A DNA stretch of 64,000 bases from Pedobacter jejuensis (GCF_003725795.1 NZ_RBEE01000044.1:186001-250000), one strand, 5' to 3'; shown: positions 1 to 9,213, counted from the stretch's first letter. Notes: a model not told the origin generated them from the sequence alone. Program-made: numbers and translations.

Positions 1-217
1 AGTAACCTTTATCCTTTAAATCATCTATAAAATTTCCAATACCATAATCATTATTGGTTAATTTATATTGTTTGTCGAGTTCATTTAGCCAGCTTAAAGC
101 CTCTGCTGCATCACCTGCTGTATAATTTAGCAATTCGCTAAATAATTTAAGCAACTCATCGAACCCACCTTTTGGCGTATCGCCAGGCTTATAATCAGAA
201 AAACGGAAACCTCTCAT
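1..217 (-). CDS. VWA-domain protein, N-terminal fragment cut by window edge
   Basis: This is the first 72 codons of a gene reading leftward out of the window, so its 3' part is absent. The start is the ATG at 217 and the protein begins MRGFRFSDYKPGD. Next come a leucine-rich helix around FDELLKLFSELL and the segment ALSWLNELDKQY, then NNDYGIGNFIDDLKDKGY. From memory, this N-terminal pattern resembles Bacteroidota proteins that carry a C-terminal von Willebrand factor A domain and often sit beside MoxR-type AAA ATPases. The VWA domain itself lies outside the window, so the family call rests on the N-terminus only. No stop or frameshift is seen in the visible part. Confidence 0.5.
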   Translation of the reverse strand, partial: MRGFRFSDYKPGDTPKGGFDELLKLFSELLNYTAGDAAEALSWLNELDKQYKLTNNDYGIGNFIDDLKDKGY

Positions 218-1384
218 GTGTTTTTAATAACGAATTACTAAAGATAAAAGTTTCGATTTGGATTAATTTAAGCGGGATGTCATTTTTGGAAGATGAGCAT
301 TGATGGATAATGGAAGATGGACGATGGATGATGTAAGAAGGATGATGGATTAATGATGAAAGACTGGGATCAGGAACGAGAGACGAGAAACCAAAAACGA
401 AAATCAAACTACCCCGCTGTTTGCATCCCCACAAAACGAAATAAGATAATCTAGTTATCTGCGAACCCCACATAGGTAAGCAAATTTAAAAGATGTCACA
501 AAATCCAAAAATTTTTTTTGAAGAGCAATAACTGTAGCAACTATTAATGTTCGTCCCGCTATCGCTTTAAGTCCTCATCCTCGTTCCTCGTCTTCCGGGC
601 TTTGCGCTCTATCGGGTCTAGTTAAATTCAGTTTCTGCAAAAATTTGAGGTTGCAGGCAAATAAGCTATCGTCATTTCGAGCGAAGCCGAGAAATCTTTG
701 TACATAGAATTCTTACTCCTCGGTCTGTGTTCCCACAGACCGAAAACAAATAGTTTAATGGTCGCTTTGACAACTTTTAAAAAGTTGTCAAAGCTAATAC
801 CTATACTCCCCTTATGTCCTACATATGCAAATAGACATTCCTCGGTCTATGTCCGTAAAGACCGAAATAAAATTATTTAATGGTCTGTGAAGACACAGAC
901 CTTGGAAGAAAACCCACCGTCATTTCGAGCGAAGCCTAGAAATCTTTGAACATAGGTTTCACTCCACAGTCTGTGTTCCCACACCTAAAAGAAAAGCTAA
1001 TGTCATAGCCCATTGGTTAGGATATTAAACAAAGACCACAAAAATTAATAACTTTTTGAATAGCAATAACTGTAGCGTCTATTAATGCTCGTCCCGCTAT
1101 CGCTTCAAGTCCTCATCCTCGTTGCTCGTCTTCCGGGCTTTGCGCTCTATCGGGTCTAGTTAAATTTGCTTCTGCAAGTATTCAAGGTTGCATCAAACCC
1201 ACCATTATTTCCCGCGAAGACCTTGGATCTTGACAGTTCGTCCAAATCAGTTTCCGGTTCAAAAAATACCTTCATTAAATCTATTTAAACGTTTTAGTAA
1301 AATATTTTTAAATAAATTTTAATATTGTTTGCAATTAAGAAAAATAATCTGCTTCTTTACGGTGTAGATAATACACCAAGACAA
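218..1384. repeat. Gene-free spacer of direct repeats and hairpins
   Basis: No credible gene is seen in about 1.2 kb. A 131-bp direct repeat occurs at 524-655 and 1062-1192 (shared core CGCTCTATCGGGTCTAG). A second shared motif, GTCATTTCGAGCGAAGCC, is at 671 and 919 and recurs at 36.4-37.2 kb. Hairpins include CGGTCTGTG/CACAGACCG at 720-741, a perfect 14-bp stem at 764-794 with arm GCTTTGACAACTTT, and GGTCTGTG/CACAGACC at 882-901. A stretch rich in GATGGATGATGG lies at 300-360, and similar text is found at 5100-5175 and inside metH. The short reading frames here are by-products of these repeats. Confidence 0.75.
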
Positions 1385-1450
1385 ATGAATTTTAACACTT
1401 CGATTATTACAACGATTATTATTACCACCGGGATAAACCAGCGGGGCTAA
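1385..1450 (+). CDS. thrL: Threonine operon leader peptide (21 aa)
   Basis: This is a 21-codon open frame just upstream of thrA, starting ATG at 1385 and stopping TAA at 1448-1450. Its core TSIITTIIITTG holds five Thr and five Ile codons, and a sixth Ile follows, so about half the peptide is Thr or Ile. In Enterobacteria, thrL has the same composition and controls thrABC by ribosome stalling when threonyl- or isoleucyl-tRNA is scarce. An intrinsic terminator begins 36 bases downstream. The end of the leader frame, CGGGGC at 1442-1447, can pair with GTCCCG at 1492-1497 in the terminator's 5' arm, which suggests an antiterminator. The peptide function is inferred from composition and position. 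Confidence 0.82.
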   Translation: MNFNTSIITTIIITTGINQRG

Positions 1451-1485
1451 TTTGTTGTAAATTGATTTGAAAACATAAAAACACA

Positions 1486-1522
1486 AAAAGCGTCCCGACA
1501 CAAATCGGGGCGCTTTTTTTTT
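1486..1522 (+). terminator. Attenuator terminator of the thr operon
   Basis: A 13-bp stem has arms AAAAGCGTCCCGA and TCGGGGCGCTTTT (one G-T pair), a 6-base CACAAA loop and a run of nine T. It ends about 14 bases before the thrA start codon and follows the Thr/Ile-rich leader peptide, so it is most likely a conditional attenuator rather than the end of an upstream gene. Confidence 0.85.
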
Positions 1523-1535
1523 AAACCCAAAAAAA

Positions 1536-3986
1536 ATGAAAGTATTAAAATTCGGTGGCACATCCGTAGGTTCGGCCGAGAACATTAAAACGCTGCTAAA
1601 CATAGTGGCCAAAGAAAAATTACAAAGCAATCCGGTAGTTGTATTATCGGCAATGAGTGGCGTAACCAATTTGCTAACCGATATGGCCGAAAGCGCCGAA
1701 CGGGGCGAAGATTACGATACTTCTTTAAAAGAAATTGAAGCAAAACATTTCGCAGTTATCCGTTCGCTTTTACCAGCAGCGGCACAAAACCCAGTATTTA
1801 CGCGTTTAAAAATCTTCTTTAACGAACTGGAAGATTTATTGCAAGCCGTAACCAATCTTCGCGAGTTGAGTTTGCAAACCAAAGACCAGATTTTAAGTTA
1901 TGGCGAACGCTGCTCATCTTTCATGATTGCACACATCGCATCGCAACAATTCGAAGAAGCACTTTATGTTAACGGTTCAGAACTCATTAAAACCGATAGC
2001 AATTTCGGACAAGCAAGGGTTGATACCGAACTGACTGAAATCTTAATCAATGATTTCTACCAGGCCAATAAAAGCAAAGTTTTATTTGTTACAGGTTTTA
2101 TTGCCAGTAACGCAGCAGGTAGGGTAACAACTTTAGGTCGCGGTGGTTCTGATTATACTGCAGCAGTTTGGGGTGCGGCTTTAAATGCCGAAGAAATTGA
2201 AATATGGACGGATGTTAACGGAATGATGACGGCCGACCCACGCATCGTAAAAAAGGCCTTTTCTTTACCAGAATTGAGTTACACAGAAGCGATGGAATTG
2301 AGTTATTTCGGTGCGAAGGTAATTTATCCGCCAACCATGATTCCGGCATTTATGAAGAAAATCCCAATTGTAATTAAAAACACTTTTGAGCCTGATTTTG
2401 CCGGAACTTATATAAAAAGTGATGTAAAAGCATCGAGTTTGCCAATAAAAGGCATTTCTTCTATCGACCACATCAGCATTATTAACTTAACCGGAAGTGG
2501 CATGGTTGGTAAAGCTGGTTTTAGTGGGCGGTTATTCTCTTTACTTTCACGAGAACAAATTAATGTAGTTTTAATCACCCAGTCTTCATCAGAACATAGC
2601 ATTACTTTTGCCGTTAAACCAACTGATGCCGGACGAGCAATTGCCCTAATTAAAAAGGAATTTGAACTGGAATTGGATGCCAACAAACTGGCTTTACCAG
2701 AAGTTGAAAATAACCTGGCGGTTTTGGCAATCGTTGGTGAGAATATGAAGCGCACACCGGGTATGAGTGGCAGATTATTTAATGCCTTGGGACGCAACGG
2801 TATCAATGTTCGGGCAATTGCGCAAGGTTCTTCGGAGTACAACATTTCGGTAATTATTAGCGCAGCAGATTTATCGAAAGCCGTAAATGCCGTTCACGAT
2901 GCATTCTTTACCAATTTGAAACGTACACTAAATATTTTCTGTTTAGGCACCGGAAATATTGGCAAAACCTTGTTTAAACAACTAAAAGAACAAATGCCTT
3001 TCCTATCTGCCAACAACGATTTACAAGTTAAAGTTGCGGGCATCAGCAATACCAGGAAAATGATTTTTAGTGCAGAGGGTTTATCGCTTGAAGATTGGGA
3101 AAGCAATTTAAATACCAATGGCGAACAAGCTGATTTAGCTGGTTTTGTGGAACGAATGAAAGCGCTAAACCTACCAAACTGTGTTTTTGTAGATAATACC
3201 GCAGCAGAAACACCTATTGAATTTTATCAGGGCATTTTCGAAAGTAGTATTTCGGTAGTTACCTGTAATAAAAAAGGAAATTCTGCAGATTTTGCTCAAT
3301 ACAAATCGTTTAAAGATACTGCCCGTAAATTTGGTGTTGATTTTTACTACGAAACCAACGTTGGTGCAGGTTTGCCAATTATTCGTACGTTAAGAGAGTT
3401 GATGATGAGTGGCGATAAAGTGGCCCGCATTGAAGCCATTTTATCGGGTACAATTTCTTACATTTTTAACAACTTTAAGGGCGATGCCGGTTTTTACGAA
3501 ACCGTTAAGGAAGCACAGGAATTGGGCTACACCGAACCAGACCCTCGCGATGATTTAAATGGAAAAGATTTTATGCGTAAAATGCTAATTTTGGCTCGCG
3601 ATGCAGGTTATCCCTTAGAAGCTGCTGATGTAAAAATTGACAATATTCTGCCTGAGGCTTGTTTAAATGCAACTTCTGTTGAAGATTTCTACTCAGAATT
3701 ACAGAAAAACGCAGCGTATTTTGAAGATTTAAAAACCAGAGCGGCTAATGATAAAAAAGTTCTGCGCTATATTGGTAAGCTGGAAAATGGCAATGTAGAA
3801 ATCAGCTTGCAAATGGTTGATGACAGTCACCCGTTCTACATGCTTTCGGGAAGTGATAACATCATCTCGTTTACAACGGATAGGTATCATGCTCGTCCGT
3901 TAGTAGTAAAAGGACCTGGTGCTGGTGCAGAGGTTACAGCCGCTGGGGTTTTTGCAGATATTATTAATGTGGGTCAAACCCCCTAG
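1536..3986 (+). CDS. thrA: Bifunctional aspartokinase / homoserine dehydrogenase
   Basis: This 816-residue fused enzyme catalyses the first and third steps of threonine and methionine synthesis: phosphorylation of aspartate and NAD(P)H reduction of aspartate semialdehyde to homoserine. The kinase lies at about 1-290 and opens with the KFGGTSVG nucleotide-binding motif at residues 4-11. Two ACT-type regulatory segments follow at about 315-460, with the paired signatures GMVGKAGFSGRLF and RTPGMSGRLFNALGRNGINVRAIAQ-type text. The dehydrogenase starts at about 465 with GTGNIG. Length matches ThrA of other bacteria. It is the first gene of thrABC and sits directly behind the leader and attenuator. 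The ACT region suggests end-product inhibition, as is known for the family. Confidence 0.97.
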   Translation: MKVLKFGGTSVGSAENIKTLLNIVAKEKLQSNPVVVLSAMSGVTNLLTDMAESAERGEDYDTSLKEIEAKHFAVIRSLLPAAAQNPVFTRLKIFFNELEDLLQAVTNLRELSLQTKDQILSYGERCSSFMIAHIASQQFEEALYVNGSELIKTDSNFGQARVDTELTEILINDFYQANKSKVLFVTGFIASNAAGRVTTLGRGGSDYTAAVWGAALNAEEIEIWTDVNGMMTADPRIVKKAFSLPELSYTEAMELSYFGAKVIYPPTMIPAFMKKIPIVIKNTFEPDFAGTYIKSDVKASSLPIKGISSIDHISIINLTGSGMVGKAGFSGRLFSLLSREQINVVLITQSSSEHSITFAVKPTDAGRAIALIKKEFELELDANKLALPEVENNLAVLAIVGENMKRTPGMSGRLFNALGRNGINVRAIAQGSSEYNISVIISAADLSKAVNAVHDAFFTNLKRTLNIFCLGTGNIGKTLFKQLKEQMPFLSANNDLQVKVAGISNTRKMIFSAEGLSLEDWESNLNTNGEQADLAGFVERMKALNLPNCVFVDNTAAETPIEFYQGIFESSISVVTCNKKGNSADFAQYKSFKDTARKFGVDFYYETNVGAGLPIIRTLRELMMSGDKVARIEAILSGTISYIFNNFKGDAGFYETVKEAQELGYTEPDPRDDLNGKDFMRKMLILARDAGYPLEAADVKIDNILPEACLNATSVEDFYSELQKNAAYFEDLKTRAANDKKVLRYIGKLENGNVEISLQMVDDSHPFYMLSGSDNIISFTTDRYHARPLVVKGPGAGAEVTAAGVFADIINVGQTP

Positions 3987-4050
3987 CCACCTAAAGCGGA
4001 ACCAAACACTAGCATAAAAGCTAAGTTTTTAAAACAAATTAGTAGCATAG

Positions 4051-4070
4051 CCCAGGATTTCAATCCTGGG
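4051..4070. repeat. Short palindrome between thrA and thrB
   Basis: CCCAGGATT and AATCCTGGG form a 9-bp stem around a two-base loop. It has no T-run, so it is not a good terminator. It lies five bases before the ATG at 4076 and would mask that start, which favours the internal thrB start at 4172. Confidence 0.6.
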
Positions 4071-4171
4071 AAAAAATGAAAAGATATACAATGCCAAATA
4101 ACAATTTAAGCTCCGCCGAAACATTAGATATAACCGACGGAAAGGCAAAAGCCCCTTTTGAAGGTTTGGGG

Positions 4172-5095
4172 ATGATTCGCGTTTTTGCCCCTGCAACCGT
4201 TGCTAACGTAGTTTGCGGTTTTGATGTGCTTGGTTTCGCTGTAAACGAACCTGGAGATGAGGTTGAAATGCGTTTAACCGATACACCTGGCGTAATTATA
4301 AAAAGAATTACTGGTGATGATGGAAAATTGCCATTAGATGCAGCAAAAAATACAGTTAGTGCAAGTGTTCAGCATTATTTGCAACACATTAATCGGTTAG
4401 ATGTTGGTGTTGAAATTGAACTGCATAAAAAAATGCCAATCGGAAGCGGATTAGGCTCGAGTTCGGCCAGTACTGTTGCGGGCTTATTTGCCATCAACAA
4501 ATTGATGGGCGATTTATTAACCGCAAAAGAATTGGTTCCTTTCGCCATGAAAGGTGAAGAACTGGCTTGCGGTTATGGGCATGCCGATAATGTTGCCCCT
4601 GCCATTATGGGTGGCTTTGTTTTGGTTAGAAGTTACGAACCACTAGATGTAATTTCTCTACCAACTCCTGCTGGTATGTTTGCTGCGATTGTGTATCCTC
4701 AGGTTGATGTACCTACAAAAGATGCCCGCCAAATGATTCGTAGTAAAGTTTTTTTAAAAGACGCTGTAACCCAATGGGGAAATGTTGCCGGCTTGGTAAG
4801 TGGTTTATTCATGAATGATTTCGATTTAATCGGCAGAAGTATGAAAGATGTTCTGGTAGAACCAACCCGCTCCATTTTAATTCCGGGTTTTGAAGAAATG
4901 AGAAACCTGGCCATGGAAAACGGTGCTATCGGTTTCGGAATTTCTGGCTCTGGTCCATCTGTTTTTGCCTTAACCAAAGATGAAGAAACAGCTAAAAAAA
5001 TAACTAAAGCACAACAACAACATTTACATAAACTTAATATTAATAGCAAAGCTTTTGTTTCTTCGGTTAACGCTGAAGGACCGAGAGTAATGTAA
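4172..5095 (+). CDS. thrB: Homoserine kinase
   Basis: This GHMP-family kinase phosphorylates homoserine with ATP, the step before threonine synthase. From the chosen start the protein is 307 residues and begins MIRVFAPATVANVVCGFDVLG, which aligns with the usual N-terminus of the family. The GHMP ATP-binding loop is visible as MPIGSGLGSSSAS at about residues 89-101, and a glycine-rich C-terminal segment reads GFGISGSGPSVFAL. The frame is open back to an ATG at 4076 (339 residues), but the extra 32 residues match no part of the enzyme that I recognise and that ATG abuts a hairpin. It lies between thrA and thrC on the same strand and is very probably cotranscribed with them. Confidence 0.93.
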   Translation: MIRVFAPATVANVVCGFDVLGFAVNEPGDEVEMRLTDTPGVIIKRITGDDGKLPLDAAKNTVSASVQHYLQHINRLDVGVEIELHKKMPIGSGLGSSSASTVAGLFAINKLMGDLLTAKELVPFAMKGEELACGYGHADNVAPAIMGGFVLVRSYEPLDVISLPTPAGMFAAIVYPQVDVPTKDARQMIRSKVFLKDAVTQWGNVAGLVSGLFMNDFDLIGRSMKDVLVEPTRSILIPGFEEMRNLAMENGAIGFGISGSGPSVFALTKDEETAKKITKAQQQHLHKLNINSKAFVSSVNAEGPRVM

Positions 5096-5102
5096 ATATG
5101 TA

Positions 5103-5175
5103 AAATGGGAGAAGGGAAAATGGATGATGGGAAAGTAAATATTCGATTATCCATTTTCCATCATCCATCACCCAT
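5103..5175. repeat. GATGG-rich inverted repeat in thrB-thrC gap
   Basis: The left half contains AATGGATGATGGG and the right half reads CCATTTTCCATCATCCATC, giving a partly complementary pair. The same GATGGATGATGG text occurs at 300-360 and 14750-14900. It is likely a dispersed intergenic repeat that became part of the operon transcript. Confidence 0.55.
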
Positions 5176-5196
5176 CTTACCTCTTCCATACAAATA

Positions 5197-6510
5197 ATGA
5201 AACTATATTCAACCAACAATAAAGATTTACGCGTTTCTTTTAAAGAAGCTGTTTTTAATAGCATGCCGCAGGATAAAGGCTTGTACATGCCTGTAGAAAT
5301 TCCACAGCTGGATGCTGATTTTATTGAAAACATAGCACAATATTCCTTACCAGAAATCGCTTATAAAGTAGCCTCAGCATTATTAAAAGATGAAATTCCA
5401 GCTGAAGATTTAAAAGCTTTAATTGAAGATGCCATAAACTTCGAAGCACCTGCTGTACAGCTTGATGAGGATACCTACGTGCTGGAACTCTTCCACGGAC
5501 CATCATTAGCTTTTAAAGATTTTGGGGCTCGCTTCATGAGCCGTGTGATGGCTTATTTCTTAAAAGATGGCGAACAGTTATTAGATGTTTTAGTAGCCAC
5601 CTCAGGCGATACCGGTGGTGCAGTTGCACTGGGTTTTTTAGGTGTTCCGAATACAAGGGTTACCATTTTGTATCCAAAGGGAAAGGTTAGTCCGATACAG
5701 GAATTACAGTTAACCACCAACGGACAAAACATAAGAGCTATTGAAGTTAAAGGTACTTTTGATGATTGCCAGGCTTTGGTTAAACAAGCTTTTGCAGATG
5801 AAGAATTAAACTCAAAATTTAGGTTAACTTCTGCTAATTCCATTAATATTTCGAGATTAATTCCACAAACATTTTATTATTTCAACACTTATGCACAGTT
5901 GAAAAAACAGGGGTTTAATGACGTGATTTTTTCTGTTCCAAGTGGAAACTTTGGTAATATTGGTGCGGGTTTATTGGCTTATAAATTAGGCTTGCCAGTT
6001 AAACAATTTATTGCTGCTACAAACATCAACGATACCGTTCCACGTTTTCTTGAAAGTGGCATTTATGAAACGAAACCATCAACCCAAACCTACTCCAATG
6101 CAATGGATGTGGGTGCTCCAAGCAACTGGATACGAATTATGGATTTGTTTAATCAGGATATAGAAGCTTTGAAAAAAGTGGTAACTTCTTACCGTTTCAA
6201 TGATGAAGAAACACTGGATGGTATTATAGATATTGATGCTAAATTTGATTATGTTGCTTGTCCGCATACTGCAATTGCCTACCTAGCAATAGAAAAATAT
6301 AGAAAAGAAAACCCCGAAGATAAAAGTGCCGCAGTATTTTTATCAACTGCACATGCTTGTAAGTTTCCAGATATTTTTCCGTCAGATATTGCTGCTAAAA
6401 TTGAAATTCCAGAACAAGTAAAAGCTTTAGAAAGCAAATCACACCATGCTGATAAGTTAGGTGTAGATTTTGAAGGCTTTAAAAATTATTTATTGAGTAA
6501 TATTAGTTAG
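5197..6510 (+). CDS. thrC: Threonine synthase
   Basis: This 437-residue PLP enzyme converts O-phosphohomoserine to threonine, the last step of the pathway. It begins MKLYSTNNKDLRVSFKEAV, typical of the family. The PLP lysine motif is visible in GPSLAFKDFGARFM at about residues 102-115, followed by the phosphate-binding text ATSGDTGGAVA at about 133. Length is in the usual range of 430-440. It follows thrB after a 101-bp gap that contains a GATGG-rich inverted repeat (5100-5180) but no clear terminator, so it is likely the last gene of the thr operon. The downstream hairpin at 6625-6669 probably ends the transcript. Confidence 0.96.
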   Translation: MKLYSTNNKDLRVSFKEAVFNSMPQDKGLYMPVEIPQLDADFIENIAQYSLPEIAYKVASALLKDEIPAEDLKALIEDAINFEAPAVQLDEDTYVLELFHGPSLAFKDFGARFMSRVMAYFLKDGEQLLDVLVATSGDTGGAVALGFLGVPNTRVTILYPKGKVSPIQELQLTTNGQNIRAIEVKGTFDDCQALVKQAFADEELNSKFRLTSANSINISRLIPQTFYYFNTYAQLKKQGFNDVIFSVPSGNFGNIGAGLLAYKLGLPVKQFIAATNINDTVPRFLESGIYETKPSTQTYSNAMDVGAPSNWIRIMDLFNQDIEALKKVVTSYRFNDEETLDGIIDIDAKFDYVACPHTAIAYLAIEKYRKENPEDKSAAVFLSTAHACKFPDIFPSDIAAKIEIPEQVKALESKSHHADKLGVDFEGFKNYLLSNIS

Positions 6511-6624
6511 CAATTCTCCCATCGATTTCAGCAAGGAACTGAGTAAACTGAAGTTGTTGTTTATCTTTTAACTCAAAAAAGCTGAAATAAACTCAGGTTT
6601 GAAATTGCTTATATCCTTCAAATT

Positions 6625-6669
6625 AAAAGCAGGCATCCTTTTTAATTGATAAAAAGAATGCCTGCTTTT
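6625..6669. terminator. Bidirectional terminator between thrC and GH3 gene
   Basis: Arms AAAAGCAGGCATCCTTTTT and AAAAAGAATGCCTGCTTTT form a long stem with A-rich and T-rich flanks on both strands. It sits between two convergent genes and can serve both. Confidence 0.85.
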
Positions 6670-6715
6670 ATTTATTTAGTGAATAATAATTGTTGCTAAA
6701 TAAAACTTGCTTCGA

Positions 6716-9019
6716 TTATTTTTTATACTTCTCTGTTCGTGCATCTTTAATAATGCCTTTCCAGTTTAAGCCATAGCCAAAATCGTAGCTGTTACCTTCA
6801 GTATCTTTATGTGTAATTAAATCAAAAGGAACATCTTCTTTCTGCTCTTCTACAGTTTTCATGTTTGCAGGCATTTGCAATGGCAGCAAGCCAGATGGTT
6901 CTGTTCTGCCCGAAATAATATCTAAAACTGCCTGAGTGGAAACACCAAAATTTAATACAATACCGTTAACGTTTTTCTCAAATTCATTAAAAACCATTGG
7001 TTTTGATGCCGTAACTGAAACAATTACCGGTTTGCCATTCATCATTTCTTTAGTATCTAAAATGGTTCTTAAATCCATTGTGTTTGATACTGTAACCGTT
7101 TTGCCTTTATATCCTCTATCTTTTATCGTTGGGTCGATTACCGGGTCGCCAGCTGCAATACTTTTTGCTCTGGCATGTTCAGCTGTGTAAGTTCCATATT
7201 GCAAAGAAATTGGCACATAACCATTACTTCCCGCTGTTCTGTCGTTGATATCGTAACCACCTTCTGCACTTTGCGGACTTGATACAAAAACGATTGCAAA
7301 ATCTGCCTTTTCTGGGGCATCGGTAACGTTATAATATTTTTTAACCAAATCGATATTTACCGGATAATCCAACTTTGCAGCTGTATAAAAACCCCACCAA
7401 TCTTTTGTAGGTGCAGAATAAATTTTAGGTACATAAACGGTTTGCTTTTCTTTCAGCGGAAGAACATTTCCCTTGTTTTTTAATAACACGATCGATTTTA
7501 ACTGCGCATCATATCCCGCTTTCATAAATTCGGCATTACCAACAATAGCTTTGGTTTCTTCTACATTTAAATACGGATTTTCGAAAAGACCAACACGGAA
7601 AATATTTTTAAGTAAACGAACGGCAGAACGCTCGAAACGTTCACGCATAAACTTTTCGCCATATTCTTTTACGCCCATTTGATAGGCTTCCAAAACAGGT
7701 TTTTTATCATTATTTCCGCCAAATTGATCCACTCCTGCCATTAAAACTTTGTAATGTCTTTCGGCAATAGTTAAAGCCTCGGCTCCCCATGGCTTACCGG
7801 CAAAAATGTTTGGTGTTTTACCTTCATCTCCAGTAACAGACCAATCAGTACAAACCACACCATCGTAACCATATTTATCGCGAAGTAAATCGGTAATTAT
7901 GTATTTGCTATAGCCGTTGGCTACATTTTCTTTATACTTTTTATCTTGGTCGAATGTAATGGTATAATAAGGCATTACCGCTGAAGCTTTACTAGTTTTG
8001 CCTTTCAATTTGAAAGCTCCATTCACAAACGGATCGATGTGCTGTTGTAAATTATTGCCAGGATAAACCGTGAATTTCCCAAAAGCCCAATGCCCATCTC
8101 TACCACCTTCTTCTGCGCCACCACTTGGCCAATGTTTTACCATTGCATTTACGCTTTTATAACCCCAGCCATCTTTAATTTCATCCTTCCCGTATGATGT
8201 TTGAAAACCATCAATGTAAGCTCTGGCCATATCCGTAGTTAACAGCGGACTTTCGCCAAATGTCATTGAAATACGGTACCAACGCGGTTCGCTACCTAAA
8301 TCTATTTGAGGCGATAAAGCCGTTGAAATACCCAATGCTCTATATTCTTTTGCGGCAATTTGCCCAAACTGCTCAACAATTTTCGGGTCGAATGTTGCGG
8401 CCATTCCCAAACCATCTGGCCACATCGAAATTTTACCACCTGCACCTGCATTAAATTCGCTGGTTGCCATGGCGGTATGGCGTGGGTCGGTACTGTTATT
8501 TGCCGGAATGCCTAAGCCAATACCCTCTACAAAAGCTTGCGCATTGTTATTCCAAATGGCTGCAATTTCTGGTGTTTGTACACTTGTTAATAAAACATGC
8601 CGAAGGTTATCATCTTTAAAAAAGTCTTTTTGCTGATCGCTTAAATCGTATGCTTTTGCCTTACTTTCAGGAAAAACCTTTCCATCATACGTGCCCATAT
8701 TGTAACCAAAAAGACCTGCAGGCAAAGCCTGATGTTTGCTGTAAAGCATTAAACCTGCAATTTGCTCAACTGTCATTTTCGAAGCTAAATCTTTAGCTCT
8801 TTCATCAGCCGTTAAGCGCCAATCCTCATATTTATCGAGCTTGCCGTTTTTATTTAAATCTTTAAATTTTAAACCGCCGACTGTTAGAATTTTTACGCCG
8901 GAGGCTGATGAATAGCCAATTGTTGCACCGTTGTTATTTTTTACCGTAGTGAATTGCTGTGCACTAAGGCTTAAACCGCCAAGGAGGCTAATGATTAATG
9001 TTGATGTAATTTTTTGCAT
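6716..9019 (-). CDS. Secreted glycoside hydrolase family 3 (beta-glucosidase-like)
   Basis: This GH3 enzyme most likely removes terminal beta-linked glucose from oligosaccharides outside the cytoplasm. The chosen start at 9019 gives 767 residues beginning MQKITSTLIISLLGGLSLSAQQ, a signal peptide ending in a typical SAQ cleavage site. An in-frame ATG at 9094 would add 25 residues without family support. The motif DLNKNGKLDKYEDWR follows the signal and marks a subgroup of Bacteroidota GH3 enzymes. The GH3 N-terminal barrel carries KHWPSGG and the nucleophile motif VVCTDW at about residue 392. The second GH3 domain and a C-terminal fibronectin-like part complete the usual layout. A Nudix-type regulator is divergent from it, with a palindrome in between, suggesting sugar-responsive control. 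The exact substrate cannot be read from sequence. Confidence 0.9.
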   Translation of the reverse strand: MQKITSTLIISLLGGLSLSAQQFTTVKNNNGATIGYSSASGVKILTVGGLKFKDLNKNGKLDKYEDWRLTADERAKDLASKMTVEQIAGLMLYSKHQALPAGLFGYNMGTYDGKVFPESKAKAYDLSDQQKDFFKDDNLRHVLLTSVQTPEIAAIWNNNAQAFVEGIGLGIPANNSTDPRHTAMATSEFNAGAGGKISMWPDGLGMAATFDPKIVEQFGQIAAKEYRALGISTALSPQIDLGSEPRWYRISMTFGESPLLTTDMARAYIDGFQTSYGKDEIKDGWGYKSVNAMVKHWPSGGAEEGGRDGHWAFGKFTVYPGNNLQQHIDPFVNGAFKLKGKTSKASAVMPYYTITFDQDKKYKENVANGYSKYIITDLLRDKYGYDGVVCTDWSVTGDEGKTPNIFAGKPWGAEALTIAERHYKVLMAGVDQFGGNNDKKPVLEAYQMGVKEYGEKFMRERFERSAVRLLKNIFRVGLFENPYLNVEETKAIVGNAEFMKAGYDAQLKSIVLLKNKGNVLPLKEKQTVYVPKIYSAPTKDWWGFYTAAKLDYPVNIDLVKKYYNVTDAPEKADFAIVFVSSPQSAEGGYDINDRTAGSNGYVPISLQYGTYTAEHARAKSIAAGDPVIDPTIKDRGYKGKTVTVSNTMDLRTILDTKEMMNGKPVIVSVTASKPMVFNEFEKNVNGIVLNFGVSTQAVLDIISGRTEPSGLLPLQMPANMKTVEEQKEDVPFDLITHKDTEGNSYDFGYGLNWKGIIKDARTEKYKK

Positions 9020-9126
9020 TTGGTTAGAATTTAATATAGTCTCAGCCATAAATGTGAGACTCTTAATTGTCGAATCATAAAAGCTTTTTAGCAAGATAAT
9101 TTGATTAGAAAAGTCTGGCTAAATTT

Positions 9127-9149
9127 CATTGCTTCATAAAGAAGCAATG
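9127..9149. promoter_or_regulatory. Candidate operator palindrome between GH3 and Nudix regulator
   Basis: CATTGCTTC-ATAAA-GAAGCAATG is a perfect 9-bp inverted repeat in the divergent promoter region. It lacks a T-run and lies 108 bp before the GH3 start and 65 bp before the regulator start. That position suits a binding site for the adjacent regulator, although this is inference. Confidence 0.45.
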
Positions 9150-9213
9150 TATTAACTTTAGTTTAAAAAAACAAATCATTAATTTAGAAGTCTTTAAACT
9201 TTACCTTTTGTAA

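Noticed and set aside
698..880. 60-codon frame in the repeat spacer
   Set aside because: It runs through hairpin repeats and has no domain, ribosome site or conservation signal that I can see.
1319..1669. 116-codon minus-strand frame over the thr leader
   Set aside because: It overlaps the thrA start and is antisense to the leader and attenuator; composition is that of a shadow frame.
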